Shown in pieces: positions 18,658-27,884 of a DNA stretch of 64,000 bases. The stretch's first letter is position 1, and each line of letters begins with the position of its first letter. This DNA comes from Hoeflea ulvae (GTDB lineage: Bacteria > Pseudomonadota > Alphaproteobacteria > Rhizobiales > Rhizobiaceae): the NCBI RefSeq assembly GCF_026619435.1, contig NZ_JAOVZQ010000001.1, positions 1,867,501-1,931,500 of the forward strand. Direction: 5' to 3'. A program made the position numbers and the translations under genes. The notes under the pieces were generated by a model. The model was not told where the DNA came from, did no database searches, and worked only from the letters and a program-made list of their open reading frames with translations.

Positions 18658-18996
18658 ATGGCCGAATTCAAGCTCCCGCTTTCGGGAAATGTGTCGCAAC
18701 TGATCAATCCGTGGACATCCTGGTTCAGCAGCTATGGCAGCCAGGTGGGCCTGATCAACATCAATCTGGGCCAGTCGCCCGCTCCCGAAGTCGAACAGGA
18801 AATTCTCGATGATGTCGGCAGTTACGGCCGGCAACTGGGCCGCATCGGCGACGCCCTGGCCGTGCTGTTGCGCCATTTCCATCCCGCAGAGCCGCTCGAA
18901 CCCGACGAGGAAAAGGCCATCCGCGCGGTGCGGGCGATGCTCGACCAGATCGAGGACATCAAGGACCGGCACAATCGCGGCGCGATCAGCCCGTAA
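18658..18996 (+). CDS. Conserved rhizobial protein of unknown function
   Basis: A 112-residue acidic protein without membrane segments. The middle holds GLININLGQSPAPEVEQEILDDVGSYGRQLGRIGDAL, followed by helices that end in IKDRHNRG. It begins after GGAGAAGACCG, a fair ribosome binding site, 131 bp after glyQ. I recall similar short proteins beside glyQ in rhizobia, but none with a known function. Proper codon use and a good start make it a real gene. Confidence 0.7.
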   Translation: MAEFKLPLSGNVSQLINPWTSWFSSYGSQVGLININLGQSPAPEVEQEILDDVGSYGRQLGRIGDALAVLLRHFHPAEPLEPDEEKAIRAVRAMLDQIEDIKDRHNRGAISP

Positions 18997-19020
18997 TCTT
19001 GGATGAGTGCTGCGGCCGGC

Positions 19021-20511
19021 TCAGGCGGCCGGGGCCGACTGTGTGTTGCGACCGCCGGATTTGGTCTCGCCTGCCGCCACACCGGCTGTCCGCCCGCTGT
19101 GATGGGCCCGCTTGTCCTCATACATGGCAAGATCGGCGCGCTTGATCATCGCTTCCATCGATTCGCCGTCACGGCTCGTGGCGGATCCGATCGAAACGCT
19201 CAGCGGCGCATTGGAGTAGAACTGGTTGTTGATATGCAGCAGTTCGCGGATCATTTCGACCATGGTTTCGGCCGCCTTCTTGTCCGCGCCCGGCATCAGG
19301 ATGGTGAACTCGTCGCCGCCGATGCGCGCGGCATGGTTGGGGCGTGACACCACGCCGTTGAGCACTTCACCAAAGCGGCGCAGCAATGTGTCGCCGGCGT
19401 CGTGGCCAAGCTGGTCATTGGCCTCTTTGAGGCCGTTGAGATCCATGGCAATGGCCGAGACCGGCCGCAAAGGCTTGCGCTCCAGCCGGTTGAGCTCGTC
19501 GGTGTAAAACGCCCGGTTGTGCAGCTTGGTCAGCACGTCGTGCTTGCCCAGATATTCCAGATAGGCCTCGGCCTTCTTGCGCGCGGTGATGTCGGTGAGC
19601 GCCACCTGGACCAGCGACCAGTCGTCTTCATGGCCGGGCAGAACCGCAAAATGCAAAAGGATGTGACGCACCGTCCCGTCCAGCGCGTAATTGATCACCT
19701 CGCGATGATGGAACAGCTTGCCGTCCCACAAATCCATCAGCTGTTCCCTGAACGGCTTTTCCATCTCGTCGCGGAAAATGTCGCCCTGGCACTGCAGCAG
19801 GGTCTGCAGGTCCGGCGCGCAGAACAGGTCGAGCGTCGCCTGGTTGACATCGATGATCCGGATCTCGCTCATGCATTGACGCACAAATTCCGGATGCACA
19901 TCCATGAAGACCCGGAAATCGGTAATGCCGCGATCGCGCACCTCTTCCATCAGGGCCTTGATCTCGCTGAAATCCTCGACCCAGAGCGAGACCGGCGAAT
20001 GCTCCAGCAGCCCTTCCGCATAGCGGCGGCTGCGGATCTCGTTGCGCCGGGCGTCCTCGCGCTGGGTGACGTCTTCGGTGGTCACCAGGATGCGCCCCAG
20101 CGTCGCCTCGTGGCCGGGCATCACCGCGCCCTTGAGCTGGATATCCATGCGCCGGCCCGTCAGCGTGTAATTGACCGCATTGCTGTTGAATTCGGTCTTG
20201 CCGTCCCACAATTCGACAAGCTCGTTGATGTGACTGGCGAACATTTCGTTGTTGAAGATCACCGGCAGATTGTCGACGAGGTGCTCGAGACTGTCCGCCT
20301 CAAACAGGTCGAGCGTCTTGCGGTTCACCTGCAGCACCTTGATCTTCTTGGCGCATGCCGAGACCTGGGCGACATCGTCATTGAGATAGGCGCGCAGATC
20401 GGTCACGCCCTCGGCGCGCCATTTCTCGAACTGCTCTTTCACACCGCTGAAATCCTCGATCCACATTGCAACGGGTGCAAGGTCGAATACGGCGGTGTCT
20501 GGAGTGCTCAT
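19021..20511 (-). CDS. PAS-PAS-GGDEF diguanylate cyclase
   Basis: A 496-residue cytoplasmic signalling protein. Two long PAS units (residues 8-150 and 170-310) are clearly related to each other: both carry W-(I/V)-EDFS-x-(V/I)K and a 'RGITDFR.F' or 'EGVTDLRAYL' segment. The C-terminal GGDEF domain (about 320-475) has the intact GGDEF at 398-402 and GLKEANDQLGHDAGD, so it should make c-di-GMP from GTP. The inhibitory RxxD site upstream of GGDEF is absent (RPNH at 390-393). No EAL domain or membrane segment. It faces lemA divergently. Ligand of the PAS units is unknown. Confidence 0.92.
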   Translation of the reverse strand: MSTPDTAVFDLAPVAMWIEDFSGVKEQFEKWRAEGVTDLRAYLNDDVAQVSACAKKIKVLQVNRKTLDLFEADSLEHLVDNLPVIFNNEMFASHINELVELWDGKTEFNSNAVNYTLTGRRMDIQLKGAVMPGHEATLGRILVTTEDVTQREDARRNEIRSRRYAEGLLEHSPVSLWVEDFSEIKALMEEVRDRGITDFRVFMDVHPEFVRQCMSEIRIIDVNQATLDLFCAPDLQTLLQCQGDIFRDEMEKPFREQLMDLWDGKLFHHREVINYALDGTVRHILLHFAVLPGHEDDWSLVQVALTDITARKKAEAYLEYLGKHDVLTKLHNRAFYTDELNRLERKPLRPVSAIAMDLNGLKEANDQLGHDAGDTLLRRFGEVLNGVVSRPNHAARIGGDEFTILMPGADKKAAETMVEMIRELLHINNQFYSNAPLSVSIGSATSRDGESMEAMIKRADLAMYEDKRAHHSGRTAGVAAGETKSGGRNTQSAPAA

Positions 20512-20819
20512 GCGATGCCGGTCCTTGTGAAAGCAAATCCGTCAGGCTTCAGCGGCGGTGAAGCTGCCTGAGGTGCTGCCTGTGATCATGGCGCGATAAT
20601 GGTAAAATTTTGCTTGATAAACAACCGTCAAAAGCCGATGCGGAGTCGTTTTCTGTTTCACCCGAATGGGTTGGCGGCGCCTGTTTGCCCCTCGCGGCAA
20701 GGCGGCCGGGGGCAGGGCTATTCCCGTGGCTTTTTCGGGCGGCTATGGGTAAGATCGCCGCACCATCAGGACTGACCTGTGTGTAAAAGCAACAAACTGA
20801 TTGAGCCGGGAGTGGGTGT
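20512..20819. other. Divergent intergenic region, GGDEF gene / lemA
   Basis: A 308-bp space that must hold the promoters of both divergent genes. An AT-rich patch lies at about 20598-20650, nearer the GGDEF gene. No convincing -35/-10 pair, terminator or RNA gene was identified. Confidence 0.5.
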
Positions 20820-21377
20820 ATGGGGACTTGGATTTTTCTGGCGGTGCTGGTCGGCATCGTGCTTTACGCGATTTCACTCTACAACACGCTGGTCAAGAAC
20901 CGCCAGATGGCGGGCGAGGGCTGGAGCGGCATCGATGTGCAGCTCAAGCGCCGCGCCGACCTGATTCCCAATCTGCTCGAATCGGTCAAGGGCTACATGT
21001 CCCACGAAAAGGGTCTGCTCGAGGAAGTCACCCGGCTGCGCAGCCAGGCGGTCTCGGCCAGCAGCGGCTCGCCCGCGCAACGCGCCGGCATCGAGAGCGC
21101 GCTCAGCGGCGCGCTGGGCAAGCTGATGGCGGTTGCCGAAAGCTATCCCGACCTCAAGGCCAGCGAGAATTTCAGGGAATTCCAGCAGGCGCTGGAAGAG
21201 ACCGAAAACGAGATCTCGATGTCGCGGCGTTACTACAATGGCGCGGTTCGCAATCTCAACGTATCGGTGGAATCCTTCCCCTCGACCCTGATCGCCAGGC
21301 AGTTCGGCTTCGTCAAGGCGGAGTATTTTGAAATCGAAGACAATGCGGACCGTGCGGTCCCGACAGTCAAATTCTGA
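20820..21377 (+). CDS. lemA: LemA family protein
   Basis: A 185-residue protein with a single N-terminal membrane helix (residues 3-22, IFLAVLVGIVLYAISLYNTL) and a four-helix cytoplasmic or periplasmic bundle. The NxLVKNRQMAGEGWSGIDVQLKRRADLIPNLLESVKGYM stretch and the RRYYNGAVRNLNVSVESFPSTLIA region are LemA signatures. Biochemical function is unknown. LemA genes are often next to a DUF2207 (YlxR-like, Gly-rich tail) membrane protein, as here, with an EPSP synthase gene in between. No ATG competes for the start at 20820. Confidence 0.92.
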   Translation: MGTWIFLAVLVGIVLYAISLYNTLVKNRQMAGEGWSGIDVQLKRRADLIPNLLESVKGYMSHEKGLLEEVTRLRSQAVSASSGSPAQRAGIESALSGALGKLMAVAESYPDLKASENFREFQQALEETENEISMSRRYYNGAVRNLNVSVESFPSTLIARQFGFVKAEYFEIEDNADRAVPTVKF

Positions 21378-21416
21378 CCCTGCCCATCTTTGGGCAGCTA
21401 CGTTCGGGAATAAAAC

Positions 21417-22685
21417 ATGAAAACTGACAAACTGACGATCGTGCCGCCAGGGCATGCTCTTTCAGGCGTGGTCAATCCGCCCGGGTCCAAGTCGATCACC
21501 AACCGCGCCCTGCTGCTGGCAGGCCTGGCCAATGGCACCAGCCGGCTCACCGGCGCGCTCAAGAGCGACGACACCCGCTATATGGCCGAGGCCCTGCGCG
21601 CCATGGGTGTGTCGATCGAGGAGCCCGAGGACACGGTCTTCGTCGTCACCGGAACCGGCGCGTTGGCCGCGCCCGCTGCGCCGCTGTTTCTGGGCAATGC
21701 CGGCACCGCGGTGCGATTCCTGCCTGCGGCCATCGCAGCGCTTGTCACCGGCACGGTGGTTGTTGACGGCGACGAGCACATGCACAAGCGGCCGATCACC
21801 CCGCTGGTCACAGCGCTCACCTCCCTGGGCGTCGACATTGCGGCGCCGACCGGCTGCCCGCCTGTGACCATTCACGGCAAGGGCGGCTTCACCGCGCATC
21901 ACGCCGTCGTCGATGCCGGGCTGTCGAGCCAGTATGTCTCCGCGCTGCTGATGGCCGGCCCCTGTTCGGGCAAGCCCTTCGTGGTCGAACTTGCCGGTGA
22001 CGACATCGGCGCGCGCGGCTATATCGATCTCACGCTTGCGGCGATGCGGGCTTTCGGCGCCACGGTCGAGCAGGCAACGCCATTGATCTGGCGGATCGAT
22101 CCGACCGGTTATCGCGCCACCGATTTCCACATCGAACCCGACGCCTCGGGAGCCACCTATCTCTGGGGTGCGGAAGTGCTCACCGGCGGGCGGATCGACA
22201 TCGGCACCGATGCCGCCGATTTCACCCAGCCCGATGCGAAGGCCTTCGAGGTGATCTCGGCTTTTCCCGACATGCCCGCCGTGATCGACGGCTCGCAGAT
22301 GCAGGACGCCATTCCCACCATTGCAGCACTTGCCGCCTTCAACCGGACCCCGGTGCGCTTTGTCGGCATCTCCAATCTGCGGGTCAAGGAATGCGACCGG
22401 GTGCGGGCGATGTCGCTGGGCCTCAATGCCATCCGCCCGGGCCTGGCCCGCGAGGAGGGCGACGACCTCATCGTCACGGGCGATCCGGCGCTCGCCGGCC
22501 AGACCCTGCCGGCCGAGATCGACACCTTCGCCGATCACCGCATCGCCATGAGCTTTGCGCTTGCCGGCCTGAAGATCGCCGGCATCACCATTCTGGATCC
22601 CAAATGTGTCGGCAAGACCTATCCCGGCTACTGGGATGCGCTGGCCTCTCTCGGTGTCAGCTACCAACAGGAGATCCCGCGATGA
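21417..22685 (+). CDS. aroA: 3-phosphoshikimate 1-carboxyvinyltransferase (EPSP synthase)
   Basis: A 422-residue enzyme that joins shikimate-3-phosphate and PEP in aromatic amino-acid synthesis. PPGSKSITNRALLLAGLA at the start, the SSQYVSALLMAGP and DGSQMQDAIPT segments, and the LRVKECDRVRAM and TFADHRIAMSFAL motifs are all present. The PEP/glyphosate loop reads GNAGTAVRFL: the Gly of E. coli G96 is kept, the Pro at P101 is Phe. The stop overlaps the ATG of the DUF2207 gene (ATGA). Rhizobia often carry this aroA form outside the usual aro cluster; whether a second aroA exists cannot be seen here. Confidence 0.93.
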   Translation: MKTDKLTIVPPGHALSGVVNPPGSKSITNRALLLAGLANGTSRLTGALKSDDTRYMAEALRAMGVSIEEPEDTVFVVTGTGALAAPAAPLFLGNAGTAVRFLPAAIAALVTGTVVVDGDEHMHKRPITPLVTALTSLGVDIAAPTGCPPVTIHGKGGFTAHHAVVDAGLSSQYVSALLMAGPCSGKPFVVELAGDDIGARGYIDLTLAAMRAFGATVEQATPLIWRIDPTGYRATDFHIEPDASGATYLWGAEVLTGGRIDIGTDAADFTQPDAKAFEVISAFPDMPAVIDGSQMQDAIPTIAALAAFNRTPVRFVGISNLRVKECDRVRAMSLGLNAIRPGLAREEGDDLIVTGDPALAGQTLPAEIDTFADHRIAMSFALAGLKIAGITILDPKCVGKTYPGYWDALASLGVSYQQEIPR

Positions 22686-24619
22686 AACTGGTTCTTGCTG
22701 TCTTTTCCGCACTGCTCTTCATGGCCACGACCACGTCGGCGACCTTTGCGCGCGAAGAGATCCGCAATTTCCAGGCCGGCATAGAGGTCCGCGCCGATGC
22801 GTCGATCGAGGTCACCGAAACCATCACCGTCAATGCCGAGGGTCATGATATCCGCCGCGGCATCTATCGCGACATCCCGCTCCGCGCGCTCGATGAGTGG
22901 GGCCTGTGGTCGAGCAATGGCTTCGAGCTCATCGAGGTGCTGCACAACGGCCAGCCGGCGCCCCACAGCACCGAGTGGCAGGGGCGTTTCTTCCGGATCT
23001 ATATCGGCGATCCCGATGTCTACATTCCGCTCGGCGAACACAGCTATACGATCCGCTATGTGACCACCCGGCAGTTGCGGTTTTTCGACAGCTTCGACGA
23101 ACTCTACTGGAACGTGACGGGCAATTTCTGGACCTTCCCGATTCTTGCGGCGGAAGCCCGTGTCAAACTGCCTGAGGCCGCCCGGGTGATCCCGGATCAG
23201 GTCACCGCCTATACCGGCGAATTCGGCGCCACCGGCGGCAATTACACCGGATCCATCATCGGCAGTTCCGAGGCCCGCTTTGCCCTGACCCGGCCCCTTG
23301 GCCCCGAGCAAGGCATGACCATCGCCGTCGGGTTCACCAAGGGCGCGGTCACGCCGGATTCGGGCGGCTTCGCCACGCTGCTCAGCGAAAATGCCGGCAT
23401 CTTCCTGCTTTTTCTCGGCTGGCTCGCCGTTCCCGCCTATCTGCTCCACTCCTGGAACAAGGTCGGCCGCGATCCGCCGTCGCCGCCGGTCATTCCCCTG
23501 TTTCACCCGCCGCAAAACCTTTCGCCGGCGGCCCTGTCGTTCGCCCATTTCAATGGCTTCAAGTCGGGAAAGGGCGGCAGCAGCCTGGCCTTCATCGCGG
23601 CCCTGCTGTCGCTCGGCGTCAAGCGGTTCCTGCGCATCGAGGAGGACGCGCATGGCACCGTCACTTTGCTGCGCGGGACCGCAGCCGGTCAGCCCAACGC
23701 GCCGGCTCTGCCTGCGGGTGAAAGTGCCTTGTATTCCGGCCTGTTGAGGGACCGCGAGGAGATGGTCCTCGACAAGCGCAACGGCGTCTCCCTGCAAAGC
23801 GCATCGCAAAAGCTGCGATCGGCGATCTCGTCGGAATATTCCGGCAGATTTTACAAGTCCAACATCGGCCGGTTTGTCCTCGCCGCTCTGGTGGCCATTG
23901 CCACTTTCGTCGGCGGTCTGGTGCTACAGGCGCCGCCGGAGGAAGTCCTGTTCTACCTGATCGCGGTGTTGATCACCTCGCTGGTCGGCGGCGGCATTTT
24001 CGTTGCGGGGCGGACCCTGCTTGGAGAATCGGGCGCCGGAGGCAAGCTCGCAGGCGTGGTCATGACAGTGGTCGGCGCGGGTATTTTTCTGCTCGGAATT
24101 GCCCTGGTGGCATTTGCCAGCGACCTGGCAATCTACCGCCTCGCGGCCGCCCTGGTGATTTTCGGCTGTGTCATCCTGATCATGATGACCTGGCTGCTTG
24201 GGGCTCCAACCGCCGAGGGCGCCAAGGTGCTGGCCGACATCAAGGGCTTCAAGCTCTATCTCGAGACCGCCGAAACCAACCGTCTCAACATGCGCGATGC
24301 GCCCGAAATGTCCGAAGAGCTGTTCGAGCGCTTCTTGCCCTATGCCGCAGGCCTTGGCGTGGAAAAGCCCTGGTCTGAAGCCTGGGCTGCGCAACTGGCG
24401 CGGATGGAGCCTGATCGTCAGCGTGACTACCAGCCGCAATGGTATCACGGCAATTCCTGGTCGCCCGGCAATATCGGGGCCGCGGCCGCGTCCTCGGTGG
24501 CCGCGGTTTCGGCGGCAATGGCGGCCTCGATGCCGCAGCCCAAGAGCTCGTCCGGCTCCTCCGGTGGCGGCGGTTCATCCGGTGGTGGCGGTGGCGGCGG
24601 TGGCGGCGGCGGCTGGTAG
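22682..24619 (+). CDS. DUF2207 membrane protein with Gly-rich tail
   Basis: A 645-residue protein: signal peptide (1-23), an extracytoplasmic beta-rich DUF2207 domain (about 25-220), a membrane segment near 240-258, a cytoplasmic or periplasmic stretch, and a cluster of three more hydrophobic segments (about 400-510). The C-terminus ends in a Ser/Gly run and a final Trp, typical of the family. The ATG overlaps the aroA stop by four bases, implying translational coupling. DUF2207 and LemA proteins are often neighbours and may act together at the membrane; no activity is established. Confidence 0.9.
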   Translation: MKLVLAVFSALLFMATTTSATFAREEIRNFQAGIEVRADASIEVTETITVNAEGHDIRRGIYRDIPLRALDEWGLWSSNGFELIEVLHNGQPAPHSTEWQGRFFRIYIGDPDVYIPLGEHSYTIRYVTTRQLRFFDSFDELYWNVTGNFWTFPILAAEARVKLPEAARVIPDQVTAYTGEFGATGGNYTGSIIGSSEARFALTRPLGPEQGMTIAVGFTKGAVTPDSGGFATLLSENAGIFLLFLGWLAVPAYLLHSWNKVGRDPPSPPVIPLFHPPQNLSPAALSFAHFNGFKSGKGGSSLAFIAALLSLGVKRFLRIEEDAHGTVTLLRGTAAGQPNAPALPAGESALYSGLLRDREEMVLDKRNGVSLQSASQKLRSAISSEYSGRFYKSNIGRFVLAALVAIATFVGGLVLQAPPEEVLFYLIAVLITSLVGGGIFVAGRTLLGESGAGGKLAGVVMTVVGAGIFLLGIALVAFASDLAIYRLAAALVIFGCVILIMMTWLLGAPTAEGAKVLADIKGFKLYLETAETNRLNMRDAPEMSEELFERFLPYAAGLGVEKPWSEAWAAQLARMEPDRQRDYQPQWYHGNSWSPGNIGAAAASSVAAVSAAMAASMPQPKSSSGSSGGGGSSGGGGGGGGGGGW

Positions 24620-24717
24620 GCCGCGCTCCCATTGCCGGACGGCTAAGCCAGCCGCGGTTGATGCACCAGCACTTGCGGCGTATCCTCATCGCGTCCGTTC
24701 ACATCAGGGGGCCAGCC

Positions 24718-24963
24718 ATGACAAAGGGTCACATTGCCGCAACCGCGCCGGTGCGCATCCAGGTCGAAGCCGGGAAGAGCTATTTCTGGTGTGCCTGCGG
24801 ATTGTCGGCCAATCAGCCATTCTGCGACGGCAGCCACAAGGGCTCCGGATTTGTCCCGGTCAAATGGACCGCGGAGGACAGCGCCGCCAGGTTCTTCTGC
24901 ACCTGCAAACAGACCGACGGCCAGCCTTTCTGTGACGGCTCGCACAAGGCTGTCGCAAGCTGA
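24718..24963 (+). CDS. Double CDGSH iron-sulfur protein
   Basis: An 81-residue protein with two CDGSH iron-sulfur motifs, one per half: C-A-C...FCDGSHKG (about residues 25-41) and C-T-C...FCDGSHK (about 62-77). Each C-x-C-x9-CDGSH set supplies the 3-Cys/1-His ligands of one [2Fe-2S] cluster, so a single chain is expected to hold two clusters. Such proteins are redox or iron-sulfur carriers, mostly uncharacterised in bacteria. The stop shares one base with the next start (TGATG). Confidence 0.9.
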   Translation: MTKGHIAATAPVRIQVEAGKSYFWCACGLSANQPFCDGSHKGSGFVPVKWTAEDSAARFFCTCKQTDGQPFCDGSHKAVAS

Positions 24964-25352
24964 TGGCGCGGGCAAAATTGATAGCGCAGGCGCCGGTCCT
25001 GCTGGTTTCGGACCTTCTTGCCAGTGTGTCCTACTGGACCGACAAGGTCGGCTTCACCGCCCGTCTGTGGGGTGAGCCGGCCGATTTCGCCATCCTGCGC
25101 CGCGACGGCGTTTTTCTGATGCTCAGCCAGAAACCGGCGGGTCATGACATCATGCCCAACTGGAAAATCAAGGACAACCTCTGGGATGCCTATTTCTGGG
25201 TTGATGACGCCAGGGCGATCTATAATGAACTGGTCGCATCCGGTGCCGACATCGATTACCATCTCTGCGAGCAGCCCTATGGTGTTCTCGAGTTCGGCAT
25301 TCAGGATCTCGACGGGCACGACATTGCCTTCGGCCAGGATCTCGAGGGCTGA
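24963..25352 (+). CDS. VOC/glyoxalase-fold protein
   Basis: A 129-residue protein with two beta-alpha-beta-beta-beta units of the vicinal-oxygen-chelate fold: SVSYWTDKVGFTARLW with FLMLSQKPAGH, and the second half ending FGIQDLDGHDIAFGQ. The second half carries the common H/E positions of dioxygenase and bleomycin-resistance-type members, but I cannot assign a substrate. It is translationally coupled to the CDGSH gene (TGATG overlap), so an iron-linked role is possible but only inferred. Confidence 0.85.
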   Translation: MARAKLIAQAPVLLVSDLLASVSYWTDKVGFTARLWGEPADFAILRRDGVFLMLSQKPAGHDIMPNWKIKDNLWDAYFWVDDARAIYNELVASGADIDYHLCEQPYGVLEFGIQDLDGHDIAFGQDLEG

Positions 25353-25451
25353 AGCATCGGCCTCGTTGCGGCTGTTTTTGCGGTGAGGGAAGGTGACTTT
25401 TGGCCCAGCCCTTGCTAAGCCGCGCTCAGCCTTCCATTGACCGCGTGAGAC

Positions 25452-25502
25452 CTGATGCCCGACCTTCTGATTGAACTTCGCTCCGAAGAGATTCCTGCAC
25501 GC
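25452..25502 (+). repeat. Direct repeat, copy 1 of the glyS start
   Basis: This 51-bp stretch matches 25580-25630 at 48 of 51 positions; the two begin 128 bp apart. The first 38 bases are identical. The three differences fall at third codon positions and leave the encoded peptide [16 protein letters not shown] unchanged. Copy 2 is the real glyS start. See the leader ORF and findings. Confidence 0.9.
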
Positions 25503-25583
25503 CCGCCCGCCCGCAGCGGCGCAGCCGCGAGGACGGGCAATGCCGGAAACCGCATGCGCAGCACCATGGTGGAGTTGAACTGA
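25455..25583 (+). CDS. 42-codon leader ORF that copies the GlyS N-terminus
   Basis: An ORF opens at 25455 with the same first 16 residues as GlyS, then diverges into a basic, Pro/Ala/Gly-rich segment and stops at TGA 25581-25583, which overlaps the glyS ATG as TGATG. So if it is translated, ribosomes ending here would start at glyS. The upstream ribosome site is weak (GTGAGA), while glyS itself has GGAG at eight bases. It may be a true leader, or the left part of an insertion that duplicated the glyS start. No known leader family was recognised. Confidence 0.4.
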   Translation: MPDLLIELRSEEIPARPPARSGAAARTGNAGNRMRSTMVELN

Positions 25584-25630
25584 TGCCCGACCTTCTGATT
25601 GAACTTCGCTCCGAAGAAATTCCGGCCCGC
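25580..25630 (+). repeat. Direct repeat, copy 2 (glyS start)
   Basis: Second copy of the 51-bp repeat, here serving as the 5' end of glyS. The 77 bp between the copies are GC-rich and of unknown origin. Confidence 0.9.
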
Positions 25631-27751
25631 ATGCAGCGCAAGGCTGCGGGCGACTTGCGCAAATCCGTCACCGATGCGCTGGTCGATGCCGGGCTGACCT
25701 ATGAGGCCGCCCGCGAATACTGGACGCCGCGGCGGCTGGTGCTCGATGTCCGCGGCCTGACGGCGCGCTCCGTGGACGTCAACGAGGAGATCAAGGGCCC
25801 CTCGACCAAGGCGCCGGAGCAGGCGCTGGCCGGTTTCATGCGCAAGGCAGGCCTTGCCGATATTTCCCAGGCCCATGTCCACACCGATCCGAAGAAGGGC
25901 GATTTCTACGTCGCCCATATTTCAAAACCCGGTCGCGATGCCGAGACCATCATCGCCGATGTGATGCCCGGCATCATCCGCGGCTTCTCCTGGCCGAAAT
26001 CCATGCGCTGGGGCAAGGCTTCGGCCAGGCCGGGATCGCTCAAATGGGTGCGGCCGCTGCAATCGATCATCTGCACCTTTGGTCCCGAAACCGAAGACCC
26101 CACCGTCATCGCCTTCGAGATCGATGGGCTGGTTGCCGGTAACACGACATCGGGCCACAGATTCCATGCGCCCGAGACCTTCATCGTGCGCCGCTTCGAT
26201 GATTATTCCGACAAGCTCGAGCGCGCCCATGTCGTGCTCGACGCCGAGCGGCGCAAGGAGATCATCGTTTCCGACGCCCGCAACCTTGCCTTTGCCTCCG
26301 GTCTGGAACTGGTCGAGGACGAGGGCCTGCTTGACGAGGTCTCCGGACTGGTCGAATGGCCGGTTGTGCTGATGGGCGAGTTCGAGGAGGAATTCCTCCA
26401 GATCCCCGACGACATCATCCGGCTGACCATCAAGACCAACCAGAAATGCTTTGTACTGAGGCAGCCCGGCAACGGCCTGTCGAACAAGTTCGTTCTGGTC
26501 TCCAACATCGAGGCCAGCGATGGCGGCAAGGAGATCGCCCACGGCAATGCCAAGGTGGTTCGCGCCCGACTGTCTGACGCGCTCTACTTCTGGAACACCG
26601 ACCAGGCCGATCTGCCCGACCGCGACAAGCTGACCGCGTCAGCCGAAAAGCTCGGCCTCGACATGGCCAAGCCGCTCGACCAGCGCATGGCGCGTCTGGA
26701 TCAGCTCAATGTCACCTTCCACGCCAAGCTCGGCAGCCAGGGCGAACGCGTCCAGCGGATTGCCAAGCTCGCCGCTGAACTAGCGCCCATCGTCGGGGCA
26801 GACCCGAAACTGGCCACCCGCGCCGCCATGCTTGCCAAGGCCGATCTGACCACCGAAGTCGTCGGCGAGTTCCCCGAACTTCAGGGCGTCATGGGCCGCA
26901 TCTATGCCGGCCTTCAGGGAGAGAATGACAGCGTCGCTTTGGCCGCCGAAGAGCACTACAAGCCGCAAGGTCCGTCCGATGAAGTGCCGACCGATCCGGT
27001 GTCGATCGCTGTCGCCCTGGCCGACAAGCTCGACACATTGGTCGGCTTCTGGGCCATCGACGAAAAGCCGACCGGCTCCAAGGATCCCTATGCGCTCCGT
27101 CGTGCGGCGCTCGGCGTGATCCGGATTCTGGTGGAGAATGGTGTCGAACTAAATCTGCTGGCACAAATCGCCGGGAGCCTTAAATCGCTTGCCGATCAGA
27201 AACGGATTGATGGTGCTCCCGAGGGATTGGCGACCGACCTCCTCTCCTTCTTCCACGACCGCCTGAAAGTCTATCTGCGCGATCAGGGCGCCCGTCACGA
27301 TCTCATTGACGCGGTGATCACACCACAGTCCGATGACCTGCTGGACATCACCCGCCGCGTCGAGGCTCTGGGCGCATTCCTCGACACCGAGGACGGCAGG
27401 AACCTGCTCGCCGGAACCAAGCGCGCCGCCAATATTCTGGCTGCCGAGGAGAAGAAGGGGACGGCAGTTGCCGATGCGGTTGACCCGGATCTGTTCGAGC
27501 TCGACGCCGAGAAAAACCTCTTTGCCGCGGTGAATCAGTCTGTCAGTCAGGCAACGCAAGCCATTGAAACTGAAGATTATTCCGTAGCCATGAGCGCGCT
27601 TGCCACTTTACGTGAACCCGTTGATTCATTCTTTGAAGCGGTGCTGGTAAATGCCGACGACGAGGCCGTGCGGGCCAACCGCCTGGCGCTGCTCGCCATG
27701 ATCCGTCACGCCACCGGCGCGGTTGCCGATTTCTCCCGGATTGCCGGATAG
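25583..27751 (+). CDS. glyS: Glycyl-tRNA synthetase beta subunit
   Basis: A 722-residue subunit that binds tRNA(Gly) and completes the alpha subunit Gly[16 protein letters not shown] is the family start; [28 protein letters not shown] and the HD-like [17 protein letters not shown] and [23 protein letters not shown] segments are typical; the C-terminal part carries the anticodon-binding DALR-like domain. It starts with TGATG overlapping the leader ORF, and GGTGGAG supplies its ribosome binding site. GC content dips in the last 300 bp without breaking the frame. Confidence 0.97.
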   Translation: MPDLLIELRSEEIPARMQRKAAGDLRKSVTDALVDAGLTYEAAREYWTPRRLVLDVRGLTARSVDVNEEIKGPSTKAPEQALAGFMRKAGLADISQAHVHTDPKKGDFYVAHISKPGRDAETIIADVMPGIIRGFSWPKSMRWGKASARPGSLKWVRPLQSIICTFGPETEDPTVIAFEIDGLVAGNTTSGHRFHAPETFIVRRFDDYSDKLERAHVVLDAERRKEIIVSDARNLAFASGLELVEDEGLLDEVSGLVEWPVVLMGEFEEEFLQIPDDIIRLTIKTNQKCFVLRQPGNGLSNKFVLVSNIEASDGGKEIAHGNAKVVRARLSDALYFWNTDQADLPDRDKLTASAEKLGLDMAKPLDQRMARLDQLNVTFHAKLGSQGERVQRIAKLAAELAPIVGADPKLATRAAMLAKADLTTEVVGEFPELQGVMGRIYAGLQGENDSVALAAEEHYKPQGPSDEVPTDPVSIAVALADKLDTLVGFWAIDEKPTGSKDPYALRRAALGVIRILVENGVELNLLAQIAGSLKSLADQKRIDGAPEGLATDLLSFFHDRLKVYLRDQGARHDLIDAVITPQSDDLLDITRRVEALGAFLDTEDGRNLLAGTKRAANILAAEEKKGTAVADAVDPDLFELDAEKNLFAAVNQSVSQATQAIETEDYSVAMSALATLREPVDSFFEAVLVNADDEAVRANRLALLAMIRHATGAVADFSRIAG

Positions 27752-27884
27752 GCCGGGGGCTGCGCCACATAGCCCGAAGCCGGCAACCCCTGGAGGTGGG
27801 CGCCGGCTGGGTGCCATCGCGTGGCCCGGTCGAGGGCTTGCGGGGCAGGGACGGGCGGGTTTGACGCGCCGTCCAACGAGTGGA

